Shown here: piece by piece, positions 1 through 8,789 of the stretch
Layout: each line of letters opens with the position of its first letter
Position numbering within the stretch: position 1 is the stretch's first letter
Source: Phycisphaerae bacterium
GTDB lineage: Bacteria; Planctomycetota; Phycisphaerae; Tepidisphaerales; Tepidisphaeraceae
NCBI GenBank assembly: GCA_025924315.1
Contig: JAICIO010000005.1
Coordinates: forward strand, 62,001-126,000
Length of the DNA stretch: 64,000 nt
Direction of reading: 5' to 3'
The notes under the pieces: generated by a model
Told to the model about the DNA's origin: nothing
Seen by the model: only the letters and a program-made list of their open reading frames with translations
Databases searched by the model: none
Made by a program: the position numbers and the translations under genes

Positions 1-85
1 CAACGCCGACATAAACGATCGACACCCCACGTCGAGATGTTCTTCGCAACCGCGCGCGACGCGCATCAGAAATCGCTACCCACAT
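1..85 (-). CDS. TadG-like pilus assembly protein, N-terminal fragment cut by window edge
   Basis: Only the first 28 codons lie in the window. The ATG at 85 is preceded by a good Shine-Dalgarno, GAAGGAG, about 7 nt upstream. The translated start is basic (arginine-rich) and then turns hydrophobic with RRGVSIVYVGV. TadE/TadG minor pseudopilin-like proteins begin this way, with a basic patch, RRG and a transmembrane helix. It follows the Tad operon on the same strand, beyond a terminator, so a TadG-like role is the best inference. The diagnostic C-terminal part is not visible, and another single-pass exported protein cannot be excluded. Confidence 0.5.
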   Translation of the reverse strand, partial: MWVAISDARRARLRRTSRRGVSIVYVGV

Positions 86-277
86 GGCCCGCTCCTTCTC
101 TTATCACGAGCCTAAAACAACGCTCGGAAGTGAAGGACGAATTGTAACATCTTGCGAGGCAAATTCCGAAAATTCTCAAATTATTCGGCAGATTTCGCTC
201 CCCTCCGACGTGAATTGGGGCGCTTTCCGTTCTGAACCAACGCCGACCGGGCGGGCTGGGGACCGAGGACCGCTCGC

Positions 278-314
278 AAGAACAAAGGAAGCGGCCCTTT
301 GTGCGGCCGCTTCC
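278..314 (-). terminator. Intrinsic terminator at end of tad operon
   Basis: On the minus strand a perfect 10-bp GC-rich stem (GGAAGCGGCC at 305-314 with its complement at 287-296, loop of 8) is followed by TTTGTTCTT. It lies about 60 bp past the stop of the lipoprotein gene and separates it from the TadG-like gene starting at 85. The rest of 86-377 shows no gene or RNA that I recognise. Confidence 0.7.
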
Positions 315-377
315 GGTTCACCAGATTCTCCAAACCGCGCGCCCAACGTGCCGCGCGGTGTATTTGCAAACTGCTTG

Positions 378-917
378 CTACTTGTTCATCGGCGTCTCCG
401 TCGTCGAACCATTGGGCGTGATGCCCACGCCAATGATCCGTTCGTTGCGCTCGTCCTTCTCGCTGCTCTCGGTCTTCTGCATGCGCGAGAGACCCTCCGT
501 CGCGGCCATCGTCGCGTTCGGATTCGGACCGGCCGCGACTTTGATGTTCTGACCGGTCGCGCCCGCATCCTTGAGATACTTCGTGACGGCGTCGACGCGC
601 GCCGCGGCGCCGTCGTCGACGTTCACGTAAACGGTCGCGGGACCGTTGCTCTTCTGCACGATCGCGTTGAGTTTCGTGCGGCCGAGCTCGTTGAGCGAAT
701 TGCCCTCGAAGTGCGAGCTGTTGAGCGTCGCGTCCGCCGCGGCGCCGGCCATCGCTTGTCGCTCCATCACTTCATCGACCGACAGCGTGCTTTGCTGATC
801 GGTCGTGAATTCATCGTGCGTCTGTGCGGGCGTCATGCACCCCGACAACACCAACAGCGCGCCTACGCACGCGAATGCGCCAATCTTCCGGCCAACCAAG
901 CGAGTGGATGCGTTCAT
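378..917 (-). CDS. Small lipoprotein of the tad locus, function unknown
   Basis: This 179-residue protein begins at the ATG at 917, which has GAGGA 5 nt upstream; longer in-frame starts lack such a site. Residues 1-27 are a lipoprotein signal peptide with lipobox LSGC, so the mature protein is probably anchored in a membrane. The middle (about 90-140) resembles a compact periplasmic domain: an N-terminal helix, the stretch ATVYVNVDDG, and a segment on residue numbering and differences (VTKYLKDAGA). That pattern loosely recalls OmpA-like or CpaD-like lipoproteins, but no diagnostic motif is present. It is the last gene before the terminator in the tad operon, in the place where many tad loci carry a TadD or CpaD-type lipoprotein. 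A pilus-accessory role is inferred from position only. Confidence 0.75.
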   Translation of the reverse strand: MNASTRLVGRKIGAFACVGALLVLSGCMTPAQTHDEFTTDQQSTLSVDEVMERQAMAGAAADATLNSSHFEGNSLNELGRTKLNAIVQKSNGPATVYVNVDDGAAARVDAVTKYLKDAGATGQNIKVAAGPNPNATMAATEGLSRMQKTESSEKDERNERIIGVGITPNGSTTETPMNK

Positions 918-949
918 AGGGTTCCTCATCTTCCCATTTCCCATTCGAG

Positions 950-1912
950 CTAGCGGTTCGCAAAAAGCGGGCTCCGGTAGAACAGGATGAAGGCGGGCCC
1001 GCCCAGCACCACCAGCACCGTTGGAAAAATAAACAGCACGACTGGAAAGGCTAATTTTACCGTAGTTTTCGCGGCCTGTTCTTCAGCCATATATTGCCGC
1101 TTCGTGCGGAGGCTCTCGGCGAAGACGCGCAGCGCCGCGGCGATGCTCGTTCCAAAGCGCTCCGCCTGCACCAGCATCGCCGCGAGCGATTGCAGCGACG
1201 AGCATCCGGTGCGATGCCCGAGATTGCGCAGCGCTTCGATGCGCGACAGTCCGATGCGCGTTTCCATGTGCGTGATCCCCAGTTCCTGCGAGATCTCCGG
1301 ATGCGCCAGTGCAATCTCATGACCGACGCGTTGAATGGAAGCATCAAGCGTCAGGCCGGCCTCGACGCAAACGACCATCAAATCGAGCACGTCCGGCAGC
1401 GACGATTCAAGCTTGCGACGCCGCGCTTTGATGCGACCCGAGAGCCACAGCAGCGGGAGTGTAAAGCCCAGCAGTCCCACGAAGCATGCAGCGCCGATAC
1501 TCAGAACAGGTTGTTGAAGCGAGAGTGCGATCAGCCCGCCGGCGAGCAACCCGCCCAGCAGAAGGATTATCCGCGTGCCCATGAAGAGATGCGTCGCGGA
1601 ATTCGAATACATCCCCGCGAAGGCGAGTTTCTTTCGCAAGCGCGATTGCTCTTCGCGCTGCTTGGGCATGAGCGGCGCCGCGGCCGCGCGACTGATCCGA
1701 TTGATCAGCGGCGCGAAGACGCCTTCTTTCGGAATGTCGTCCACCTCAATGCTGCGCGTTGGAGACTTGAGTCGATTCTTCAGCGGGTTTTCATCGCGCC
1801 TCAGCAGCAGGCCGAGCAACACCCACGCCATCACGAACACCGCCAGAAAGAGCAGGATCGCGAAGAGCTGTTGCTGATTTAGAAAATCGATGTTCGGCAT
1901 AACAACATCCAT
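950..1912 (-). CDS. tadC: Tad pilus inner-membrane platform protein TadC (T2SF family)
   Basis: About 320 residues with the usual TadC layout: an N-terminal transmembrane helix (LFAILLFLAVFVMAWVLLG), a cytoplasmic segment, two close hydrophobic helices near residues 110-160, the GspF/T2SF core with its conserved helical bundle (SLPDVLDLMVVCVEAGLTL), and a C-terminal membrane helix. TadC works with TadB as the integral-membrane platform on which the TadA ATPase drives Flp pilus assembly. It lies 12 bp downstream of tadB. The start is uncertain: ATG at 1912 is used here, a second ATG at 1900 would also leave the first helix intact, and neither has a strong ribosome binding site. Confidence 0.9.
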   Translation of the reverse strand: MDVVMPNIDFLNQQQLFAILLFLAVFVMAWVLLGLLLRRDENPLKNRLKSPTRSIEVDDIPKEGVFAPLINRISRAAAAPLMPKQREEQSRLRKKLAFAGMYSNSATHLFMGTRIILLLGGLLAGGLIALSLQQPVLSIGAACFVGLLGFTLPLLWLSGRIKARRRKLESSLPDVLDLMVVCVEAGLTLDASIQRVGHEIALAHPEISQELGITHMETRIGLSRIEALRNLGHRTGCSSLQSLAAMLVQAERFGTSIAAALRVFAESLRTKRQYMAEEQAAKTTVKLAFPVVLFIFPTVLVVLGGPAFILFYRSPLFANR

Positions 1913-1924
1913 CAACGACTTGGG

Positions 1925-2881
1925 TTACATCTGGACGCGCACGATTCTCCGAATCGTGATCAGTCCCATGATCTGAAGGAAAATTCCGCCCAGCAGCAGA
2001 TACCTTCCTTCCGGCGTCGTGAAGAGCACGCCGGCATAACTGGGGTTGAGCACGTACAGAATCACGAGGAAGATAAACGGCAACACGAGCAGGATTCCGC
2101 CGACGAGCCGGCCTTCGGCGGTGATCGCTTTCACATGCTGCTGCAGACGGATTCGGCTGCGCACCATCCCGGCGATGTTCTTCAACACTTCCGCCAGATC
2201 GCCGCCGGTCTGTCTCTGGATCAGCACCGCCGTCACAAAGAACGCGACGTCGGTCACGTCGATCCGCAAGGCCATTTCCTTCATGACTTCTTCGAGCGGC
2301 TGGCCGAGGCTGTGCTTCGCATAGCAGAGCTGAAATTCGGCCGCGAGCGGTTCAGGAAGTTCATCGCCCGCCATCTGCATCGCCGTCGCCAGGCTGTGTC
2401 CCGCGCGAAGAATTCTCGCCAGGAAGTCGAGCGCTTCAGGGAGTTGATCTTCGATCATCCGTTTGCGCTTGCCGTGCCGGATGTTCAATTGAACCAGCGG
2501 CAATAGTGCGATCATCGCGGCGCAGACGACGCCGATTGCGATCGAGTCGGTGACGATCGCCATGCATCCGAACGCAGCCAGCGCAAGGATCATCGTGATC
2601 AGCAGAAAACGCGTAAGCCCGACATCCGGATACGCCTGTGCGAGCTTGCGCTTCAATCCGCGGAAAAGACTTCTGCTGGCGAGCGCCTTCGCGAGCTCAT
2701 CGTTCGCCTTTGGCAGGATGATTGAATGCGCCGCGCCTGAGCCATCATCGCGTCCGGCGCCGATGCGCTCCTGCAAGCGCTGCTTGTTGCGCGTTGCGAT
2801 CCACGAAATCAGCTGCGTGACGATCCACCCGGCCGTCGCGGCCGTCAGAGCAAGCAGCAGCAGCATTGCGTTGTTACTCAT
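1925..2881 (-). CDS. tadB: Tad pilus inner-membrane platform protein TadB (T2SF family)
   Basis: A 318-residue protein with an N-terminal helix (LLLLALTAATAGWIVTQL), two central helices near residues 90-140, the T2SF domain (EALDFLARILRAGHSLATAM; later VTDVAFFVTAVLIQRQTGGDLAEVL) and two C-terminal helices. The QLPEALDFLAR and QRQTGGDLAEVL segments are characteristic of TadB. It is the partner of TadC in the pilus platform. ATG 2881 is preferred over the GTG at 2896 because CAGGACG lies just upstream. A 27-bp inverted repeat separates it from tadA, so its expression may be uncoupled from the upstream genes. Confidence 0.9.
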   Translation of the reverse strand: MSNNAMLLLLALTAATAGWIVTQLISWIATRNKQRLQERIGAGRDDGSGAAHSIILPKANDELAKALASRSLFRGLKRKLAQAYPDVGLTRFLLITMILALAAFGCMAIVTDSIAIGVVCAAMIALLPLVQLNIRHGKRKRMIEDQLPEALDFLARILRAGHSLATAMQMAGDELPEPLAAEFQLCYAKHSLGQPLEEVMKEMALRIDVTDVAFFVTAVLIQRQTGGDLAEVLKNIAGMVRSRIRLQQHVKAITAEGRLVGGILLVLPFIFLVILYVLNPSYAGVLFTTPEGRYLLLGGIFLQIMGLITIRRIVRVQM

Positions 2882-2924
2882 AAAACGTCCTGGCACGAAC
2901 TACATCTCACATTGCTCACACACG

Positions 2925-3003
2925 GTCATCCTGAGCGAAGCGAAGGATCTCCATCTCGAATACGTCTTGCCATCCCGAGATCCTTCGCTTCGCTCAGGAT
3001 GAC
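2925..3003. repeat. Inverted repeat class A, copy 1 (inside tad operon)
   Basis: Two perfect 27-bp inverted arms (2925-2951 and 2977-3003) flank a 25-bp loop. The core of each arm reads CTGAGCGAAGCGAAGGATC or its complement. Related copies lie at 28839-28915 and 57516-57594. This copy fills the 143-bp gap between tadA and tadB, the widest spacer between the pilus biogenesis genes, and would form a very stable hairpin in the transcript. Confidence 0.95.
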
Positions 3004-3024
3004 AGAGCGCGCATGCCCTCACTG

Positions 3025-4455
3025 CTACGACAGCACCCTCCGCATGAACAATTCGGGACGCAGCTCGATTCCCGCGTGCGTGATGCGCTCGATCACGCGC
3101 GGGCGGATTCCGGTGCAGACGAATCGGCCAACCGCGTGTCCGCCTGTATCGACGCCCGTTTGCTCCCACGAAAAGATGTCGTGCATCTGGATCTGATCGC
3201 TTTCCATGCCCGTGATTTCGCTGACGCTCACGATACGTCGACGACCGCCGGCGAGACGCTGCGTTTGCACCACGATCTGCAAGGCGCTCGCGATCTGCTG
3301 GCGGAGCGCGCGGATCGGAATATCAAAGCCCGCCATCGCGACGGTGACTTCCAGGCGGCTCAGCGCATCGCGGGCGCTGTTCGCGTGGATCGTCGTCATC
3401 GAGCCTTCGTGGCCGGTGTTCATTGCCTGCAGCATGTCGACGGATTCGGCCGAGCGAACTTCGCCGATGATGATGCGATCGGGGCGCATGCGCAAGCTGT
3501 TGCGCACGAGATCGCGCTGCGTGACTTCGCCGGTGCCTTCGATATTCGGCGGACGCGTTTCCAGACGAATCACATGCGGCTGCTGCAGCTGCAGTTCCGC
3601 GGCGTCTTCAATCGTGATGACACGCTCGCCAGGCGGGATGTAGCTTGAGAGGCAATTGAGCAGCGTCGTTTTACCGGAACCGGTTCCGCCGGAGATGAGA
3701 ATGTTGCAGCGCGATTTCACTGCGGCGGAGAGAAACTCGAGCACCTCCGCGGGGAACGCGTCGTTGCGCATCAGGTCGTCGGCGCGCAGCGGGCTCGTGC
3801 CGAACCGGCGAATCGACATCGCCGGGCCATCGAGCGACAGCGGCGGAATGATCGCGTTCACGCGGCTGCCGTCACTGAGTCGCGCATCGACCATCGGGCT
3901 GATCTCGTCGATGCGCCGCCCGACCTGCGCGACGATGCGGTCGATGATCTGCCGCAAATGGGCCGTGTCGCGAAAGACGATATCGGTCAGTTCGATCCGC
4001 CCGCGGCGCTCGACGTACACGCGGTCGAACTTGTTCACCAGAATATCGGTGATCGCTGAATCTTTGAGCAGCGTTTCGAGCGGCCCGAGACCGAAGGTCT
4101 CGTCCATTACGTCGTCCATCAACTTTTCCTGCTCGACGCTGCTGAGCAGACCTTTTTCGGTCGCACACAGCTCGCGGATGAGCGCGCGCACTTCGTGTCG
4201 CACGATGTTGATGGGCGCGGTGCGGAGATTCTGCACGTCGAGGCGCTCGACCAGCTGCTGATGCAGTCGCAGCCGCATCTGCTGCAGGTAATTCAGGCGC
4301 TCGGCGCTGATGACCCCTGCGGCGGGTTTTTCGTCCGCGGGCCTTTCCGGCAGCTCGACGCGCACCGGATCGGCCAGCACCTTGTCCAGCTCTTTCGCCG
4401 GCGGCTTGATCAGCCGTGATTTCTCCGTCGAGCGGTTTCCAATGAAAAGTCCCAT
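3025..4455 (-). CDS. tadA: Tad pilus assembly ATPase TadA/CpaF
   Basis: A 476-residue secretion ATPase of the CpaF/TadA family. Residues about 100-240 form the N-terminal domain ([14 protein letters not shown] and [18 protein letters not shown] are typical of the family). The Walker A motif GGTGSGKTT lies near residue 255, the Asp box [11 protein letters not shown] follows, Walker B RIIIGEVR is near residue 322, and the His box [13 protein letters not shown] is intact. It is the hexameric motor that powers Flp pilin polymerisation through TadB/TadC. The start ATG has GAGGCAG upstream. All catalytic motifs are present, so it should be active. Confidence 0.97.
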   Translation of the reverse strand: MGLFIGNRSTEKSRLIKPPAKELDKVLADPVRVELPERPADEKPAAGVISAERLNYLQQMRLRLHQQLVERLDVQNLRTAPINIVRHEVRALIRELCATEKGLLSSVEQEKLMDDVMDETFGLGPLETLLKDSAITDILVNKFDRVYVERRGRIELTDIVFRDTAHLRQIIDRIVAQVGRRIDEISPMVDARLSDGSRVNAIIPPLSLDGPAMSIRRFGTSPLRADDLMRNDAFPAEVLEFLSAAVKSRCNILISGGTGSGKTTLLNCLSSYIPPGERVITIEDAAELQLQQPHVIRLETRPPNIEGTGEVTQRDLVRNSLRMRPDRIIIGEVRSAESVDMLQAMNTGHEGSMTTIHANSARDALSRLEVTVAMAGFDIPIRALRQQIASALQIVVQTQRLAGGRRRIVSVSEITGMESDQIQMHDIFSWEQTGVDTGGHAVGRFVCTGIRPRVIERITHAGIELRPELFMRRVLS

Positions 4456-4503
4456 GATACTGCCTCACCCTCTGGCGAAACGCACTTCCGTCCTACTTCT
4501 GTC

Positions 4504-5625
4504 CTAGTGCCGGCCGTTGAGCATCTGCACAAGCTTGCCGTAGCTGCTGCTGACTTCCGCGCGGGGCGAGCGCAACACGACCGGCTGCCCGAAATTGATC
4601 GCGTCGATCGCGCTGCGGAAGTCGTTCGGAATCATCCATGACACTTCCACGCCCAACGTCTTCGAGACATCTTCCGGCGAAATATCCGCGCCGCGTTTTT
4701 CGTAACGGTTGATGACGATCTTGAGGTTGTGCCGATCGATTCCCATCCGCCGCAGCGCGCCGATGAACCGCTCGGCGTTACGCACCGACGGCACCGAAAG
4801 TTGCAGCACCAGCACGTTCACGTCCGATTGCTGAATCGCGGCCATGTAGAGCGAATCGACGCTCATCAGCGAATCGAGAATGATGTAGTCGAACTGCCGC
4901 GAGAGGACATTGAGCAGGCGGTTGAATCCGACGCGGCTGATGCGAAGGCTGTCTTCGGGAACTTCTGGTCGTGAGAGAACGAACAGGCCACTGGGCGCAT
5001 GCACCGCCAGTGCGTTATCGACGAGATGCCGATCGAGCGTGTCACCCGAGCTCATCACGTCCGCGATGGTGTAGCGCGGGCTGAGATCGAACGACGTCGC
5101 GACGGCGCCGCGAACCAGGTCCAGATCGAGCAGAACCGTCTTGTGATTTCGCGCGAACGACGCGGCGACGTTGCAGGCGATCGATGTCGCGCCGCACCCG
5201 CCGATCGTGGGGATCATCTGAATGATCTTGGCGCGCTTTTCGGAACCCGCGGCGTGCGAGATGCGCTCGATACCCGCGAGCAGTTTTTCCGAGTCGGCCG
5301 GCAGGGGAATGAATTCCTTCACGCCGTAGTGCATGGCCTCCATGACCAGCTGCACGTCGACCGCCTGCTCGGACATCACGAAGAAGTTGATCGACTGAAA
5401 CTGGCGAATGAGCGGCCCGAGCGCGCGGAGCATGTCGTGCGCGTTCGGGTCAAGATTGACCATCACCAGCTGCGGCGGTTCATCCACGCGCAAGAGTGGA
5501 ACAAGCCGCTCGATCGAAGGAATCGCGGCAACAACGGTCGCGCCATGCTCGGTCAAGAAACCGACCATCTCTTCGCGGTTGTCGTCGCCGGAGTCGACAA
5601 CGATGCAATTCAGGTGGACGTACAC
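4504..5625 (-). CDS. tadZ: Pilus localisation ATPase TadZ/CpaE
   Basis: A 373-residue protein. An N-terminal receiver-like domain (residues 1-120, CIVVDSGDDNREEMVGFL ... VMSEQAVDVQLVMEAMHYG) is followed by a MinD/ParA-type ATPase domain with a deviant Walker A near residue 138 (IPTIGGCGATSIACN). The first lysine of the usual KGGxGxT is replaced, as is often the case in TadZ proteins. Further ATPase signatures are LLDLDLVRGA and DYIILDS. TadZ/CpaE marks the site of pilus assembly at the pole or membrane. It uses a GTG start with GGAAGG upstream, 27 bp after the secretin gene. Confidence 0.92.
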   Translation of the reverse strand: MYVHLNCIVVDSGDDNREEMVGFLTEHGATVVAAIPSIERLVPLLRVDEPPQLVMVNLDPNAHDMLRALGPLIRQFQSINFFVMSEQAVDVQLVMEAMHYGVKEFIPLPADSEKLLAGIERISHAAGSEKRAKIIQMIPTIGGCGATSIACNVAASFARNHKTVLLDLDLVRGAVATSFDLSPRYTIADVMSSGDTLDRHLVDNALAVHAPSGLFVLSRPEVPEDSLRISRVGFNRLLNVLSRQFDYIILDSLMSVDSLYMAAIQQSDVNVLVLQLSVPSVRNAERFIGALRRMGIDRHNLKIVINRYEKRGADISPEDVSKTLGVEVSWMIPNDFRSAIDAINFGQPVVLRSPRAEVSSSYGKLVQMLNGRH

Positions 5626-5652
5626 GATGTAAAACCTTCCAAACGCGTCGGT

Positions 5653-7212
5653 CTAATTCGCTGCGACCTTCGGCGGCGCCACGACCGCAACCGGCTGAGT
5701 CGCCGGCACATATCCGTAATGACCGAAGAACTTCCTGGGGGCGCCGGGTTTTCCGGCGGGCTGAGTGGTCGCCGTGCCGGATTTCATCGTTCCGCCGAGG
5801 TCCTGGTCGAGGAACAGCTCGGCTTCGGTCGGATGGCGCCAATATTCGCCCGGCAATGTCGGCACTTCTTCCGGCGACATCGGTGAAACCAGTCGCGGAG
5901 TCACCAGCACCACCAGTTCTGTTTCTTTGCGTTGATAGCGAACGGATCGGAACAGCGTGCCGAGCACCGGCAGATCACCGAGCAGCGGCGTGACCTGCTT
6001 GTTGGCGGCGAGTGATTGATTGAGCAGGCCGGCGAGCGCCAGACTCTGGCCGTCGCCGATCTCAACCGTCGAGCTCATGCGGCGCGTCGTCAAACCTGGA
6101 ATGACGAATCCGCTGAAGCGCACCGCGTTGGTGAAGTCGAGGTCGCTGACCTCCGGCGCGAGTTTCAATCGAATGCGACCGTCGCCGAGCACGACCGGCA
6201 CGAACGACAGCTTCACGCCGAATTCCTTGTATTCGATCGTGATCGTGTTGTTGTCGATTCCGCCGTTCTGTGGGATGGGAACCGGGAATTCACCACCGGC
6301 GAGAAAGGTCGCTTCCTGCCCGCTCATCGCGACGAGGTTCGGCTCGGCCAGCACGCGCAGCAGATTGTTTTGACGCAACGCGCTGATGAACGCGAAGACG
6401 GCGGTGTTACCGAACACGCCCTTGCCGAACAGCGTGACTTGATCCGCGACGCCGGGAACGCCCAGCCCAACCTGGTCCGCCACCCCGGTGAGCGGCACGA
6501 CGTTAAGGGGGTTGCCGACGCCGGTATTGCTTCCGCCGAAGCTCGTGCCGTCGGTGTAAGCGAGATTCACGCCTAGCTGCGAGAGCGCCGAGCGCGACAC
6601 TTCCGCGACGCGAACCTGCAGCATGACCTGCTGTCCGCCGGACACGTCGAGCAGGTTCACGACTTTCTTCCCATACGGCGCCGCAAGCGCTTCGGCTTTC
6701 TCCGCCTGCGAGAGGCTGCCGACGGTTCCGCTCAGAACGACGGTGTCTTCCCCGGCGCTGCTCACTTCGATTTTGCTGTTCGGGAAGATCTTCTTGTATT
6801 GATCGGTCAAGCCACCGAGATCGGCCGTGACCGTTACGTCGATCACCTGCGAGTGGTCCTGGTCGTCCCAGATGATCAGCTGCGTCGAGCCGGGCTTCTT
6901 GCCGGTGACGAGCAGGCGCGTGGGGCTGATCGCGTTGACGTCCGCGATCGAAGGCTCGCCGATCGCGAGGCTCTGCCGCGGGCGGCTCGTCGTCACGATC
7001 GTGCTCTTATTGGTGTTGAGGCGGATGGCGCCTTTGTCATCCAATCCGCCGGTGACAAAGCTTCCGCCCGCATTCGCATTCGCGTTGGCGGCGTCACCAG
7101 TTGCCCCCGCGGGCGTCGTCGCGCGCGGTTGCGCGAACAAAACCCCCGAGGTCAGAAGTGTTCCGATGCACAGCGCCGCCACGCCCATCACACAACGCGA
7201 TGACGTCTTCAT
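5653..7212 (-). CDS. rcpA: Tad pilus outer-membrane secretin RcpA/CpaC
   Basis: A 519-residue secretin. It has a signal peptide (CVMGVAALCIGTLLTSGVLFA), an N-terminal pilus-secretin domain (RPRQSLAIGEPSIADVNAIS ... KKPGSTQLIIWDDQ), a BON-like or second N-domain (IEVSSAGEDTVVLSGTVGSL) and the C-terminal secretin domain (EFGVKLSFVPVVLGDGRIRL; VEIGDGQSLALAGLL). It would form the gated outer-membrane ring for the Flp pilus. ATG 7212 places the signal peptide at the N-terminus; the reading frame extends another 25 codons upstream but that part is not signal-like. A C-terminal tail of about 60 residues ends with a proline-rich segment of no known role. Confidence 0.95.
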   Translation of the reverse strand: MKTSSRCVMGVAALCIGTLLTSGVLFAQPRATTPAGATGDAANANANAGGSFVTGGLDDKGAIRLNTNKSTIVTTSRPRQSLAIGEPSIADVNAISPTRLLVTGKKPGSTQLIIWDDQDHSQVIDVTVTADLGGLTDQYKKIFPNSKIEVSSAGEDTVVLSGTVGSLSQAEKAEALAAPYGKKVVNLLDVSGGQQVMLQVRVAEVSRSALSQLGVNLAYTDGTSFGGSNTGVGNPLNVVPLTGVADQVGLGVPGVADQVTLFGKGVFGNTAVFAFISALRQNNLLRVLAEPNLVAMSGQEATFLAGGEFPVPIPQNGGIDNNTITIEYKEFGVKLSFVPVVLGDGRIRLKLAPEVSDLDFTNAVRFSGFVIPGLTTRRMSSTVEIGDGQSLALAGLLNQSLAANKQVTPLLGDLPVLGTLFRSVRYQRKETELVVLVTPRLVSPMSPEEVPTLPGEYWRHPTEAELFLDQDLGGTMKSGTATTQPAGKPGAPRKFFGHYGYVPATQPVAVVAPPKVAAN

Positions 7213-7307
7213 CTGTTGCCCTCTATTTCCCAAAAATGGAACAGCCCGTTCTTTCCAAACAGCCCGAGAGACGTACAACAGAGGCATCCGTGCCTATCTA
7301 ACAGCGA

Positions 7308-8285
7308 CTACTTGAACAGTCCTTTTGAATCGTTCTTTTCTTCAACAACCGAGGTGACATTCCAGCCGTCTTCCGTGTCGTTGGCGCGGCGCTGGTAATA
7401 CACCGTGCCTTCGCTTCCGCCGCGGATGATGCGCTCGGCGCGACGGACGTAAACTTCCTGATCCGCGGGTGTCGTTGGCTGGGTCGTCGGCATCGCCGCC
7501 AGGGCCGCGAGCATGCTGAGGAACCCGCCGGCCGGCTTGGTCGTCGGCTGCGGCGCGCTATCAACCGGCCCGCCGGTCAGCTCGGCGAGGCGAACGCCAG
7601 GGCTCTGCGTCGGCTTGGTGTCATTCGCGCCGCGGAGGACCAGGCGAAGCTTGCCATTCGATGCGGCGACTTCGATCGCTTCGGCGTCTTTCGGCGTGAC
7701 GATGAGCGTCACGGTCTTCATCATCTCGCCGGTACCGCGCGAGCCGTCGCCACGATCCTTCGCCAGGCGCTGACCGACGGCTGTCACCTTCACGTTTTCG
7801 ACAATCGTTTTCGCCATCTCGGTGGCGTTCTCGCCCGGCCGCAGCGACGCGATCACGTCGACGTGGCACCCCGGCACGAGCATCCAACCCACGCCGCTCG
7901 ATTCGGTAATCTCAACGGCGACCGCGCGCATCCCGTCGGGCACCAGCGCGGTGAGCCCGCCTTCGGAGCCCGCGGCCGCGAGCAGGCCATCGAACATCGT
8001 CTGCCCTTTGACGATCGGCGTGAGCACCGCGCGGCCGATGACCGCTTTGTTGTCGGTAAACACCGTCTTCGTGACCGCATCGGAGGGCCATTTCATCGTC
8101 GAAACGTCTTCGGCAGCGATGAGATGGCCCGGCTCGAGGTCTTTGTTGGCGACGATGACCGAAACGAAATCGCCATCTTCTTTGGTGACGACCTGCTTCC
8201 CGAGGATGATGTTTCGGCCGATCCAAAGAGCGGCCAAGCCCATCACGATCGCGACGAGCAGCGAGACAAGATTCTTCCAATTCAT
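7308..8285 (-). CDS. cpaB: Flp pilus assembly protein CpaB/RcpC
   Basis: A 325-residue protein with an N-terminal membrane anchor (LVSLLVAIVMGLAALWIGRNI), an SAF domain (VIVANKDLEPGHLIAAEDVS) and the CpaB/RcpC C-terminal domain (MRAVAVEITESSGVGWMLVPGCHVDVI ... TVTLIVTPKDAEAIEVAASNG). CpaB binds peptidoglycan or the secretin and helps assemble the Tad apparatus in the periplasm. Extra C-terminal residues 235-325 are proline/threonine-rich and then charged, and are not part of the common family core. It precedes the secretin gene, the usual order. Confidence 0.93.
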   Translation of the reverse strand: MNWKNLVSLLVAIVMGLAALWIGRNIILGKQVVTKEDGDFVSVIVANKDLEPGHLIAAEDVSTMKWPSDAVTKTVFTDNKAVIGRAVLTPIVKGQTMFDGLLAAAGSEGGLTALVPDGMRAVAVEITESSGVGWMLVPGCHVDVIASLRPGENATEMAKTIVENVKVTAVGQRLAKDRGDGSRGTGEMMKTVTLIVTPKDAEAIEVAASNGKLRLVLRGANDTKPTQSPGVRLAELTGGPVDSAPQPTTKPAGGFLSMLAALAAMPTTQPTTPADQEVYVRRAERIIRGGSEGTVYYQRRANDTEDGWNVTSVVEEKNDSKGLFK

Positions 8286-8304
8286 AGTGCACCCCGTACG
8301 TCAG

Positions 8305-8326
8305 CCCGCGAAGAACTTCCGCGGGG
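8305..8326 (-). repeat. Small hairpin between tadE and cpaB
   Basis: CCCGCG and CGCGGG pair around a 9-10-nt loop that itself can extend the stem with one bulge. No T-run follows on the transcribed strand, so this is not a terminator. It could be a processing or pausing stem in the polycistronic transcript. Confidence 0.4.
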
Positions 8327-8357
8327 TTACAGCTTTCTTCCCGTTCATGCCCCCGTG

Positions 8358-8786
8358 CTAACCTTCTTTGCGCATGACGACCGAGCCTTTCACGAGCTTG
8401 TTCTTGTCGATCAATCCGAAGAGGCTCACGCCGACCTTGCTCCACGGCGCGCTGATGGTGACGGTGACATCCGTCCCCGCGGTGGCATCGAGCACGTCGC
8501 TCGGCGTGACGCTCACGTCAAAGTCGCCGGTCTTCAGTCCAACCGAGTTCATGACTTTGTCGATGGCAGTGTTCACATCCGTATTGCTCGCGCCGAACGG
8601 AATGCCCGCCCGCGCGCCTTCCCGCGCCGCGGACGTCAGGTTGTGCTGAAGGTGAAAGAAGTAGGCGAACTCGACCATCCCCGAGACGAGCAACAGCACA
8701 ATCGGCAGCACCAAAGCCGCTTCGAGAATCTCCGCGCCGCGACGGCGATGACGGCCAGGTTTTCGCTTTCGCCAGAGTGAGTTCAT
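8358..8786 (-). CDS. tadE: TadE-like minor pseudopilin
   Basis: A 142-residue protein with a very basic N-terminus (KRKPGRHRRRGAE), a hydrophobic helix (ILEAALVLPIVLLLVSGMVEF) and the TadE core AYFFHLQHNLTSAAREGARAG. The glutamates E19 and E22 after RRGA match the TadE processing/insertion segment. TadE-type proteins are minor pilins, processed by the prepilin peptidase and needed for Flp pilus assembly. GAGGTGA lies just upstream of the ATG. The peptidase gene ends 3 bp before the ATG, so the pair is probably translationally coupled. Confidence 0.9.
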   Translation of the reverse strand: MNSLWRKRKPGRHRRRGAEILEAALVLPIVLLLVSGMVEFAYFFHLQHNLTSAAREGARAGIPFGASNTDVNTAIDKVMNSVGLKTGDFDVSVTPSDVLDATAGTDVTVTISAPWSKVGVSLFGLIDKNKLVKGSVVMRKEG

Positions 8787-8789
8787 GGG

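Noticed and set aside
84-953. 289-codon plus-strand frame over the lipoprotein gene and terminator
   Set aside because: Runs through a terminator and opposite a supported lipoprotein gene; Arg-rich translation without domains.
2900-3169. Short minus-strand frame reading through the repeat at 2925 (HPERSEGS-type peptide)
   Set aside because: Translation of a palindromic repeat; a known annotation artefact, not a protein.
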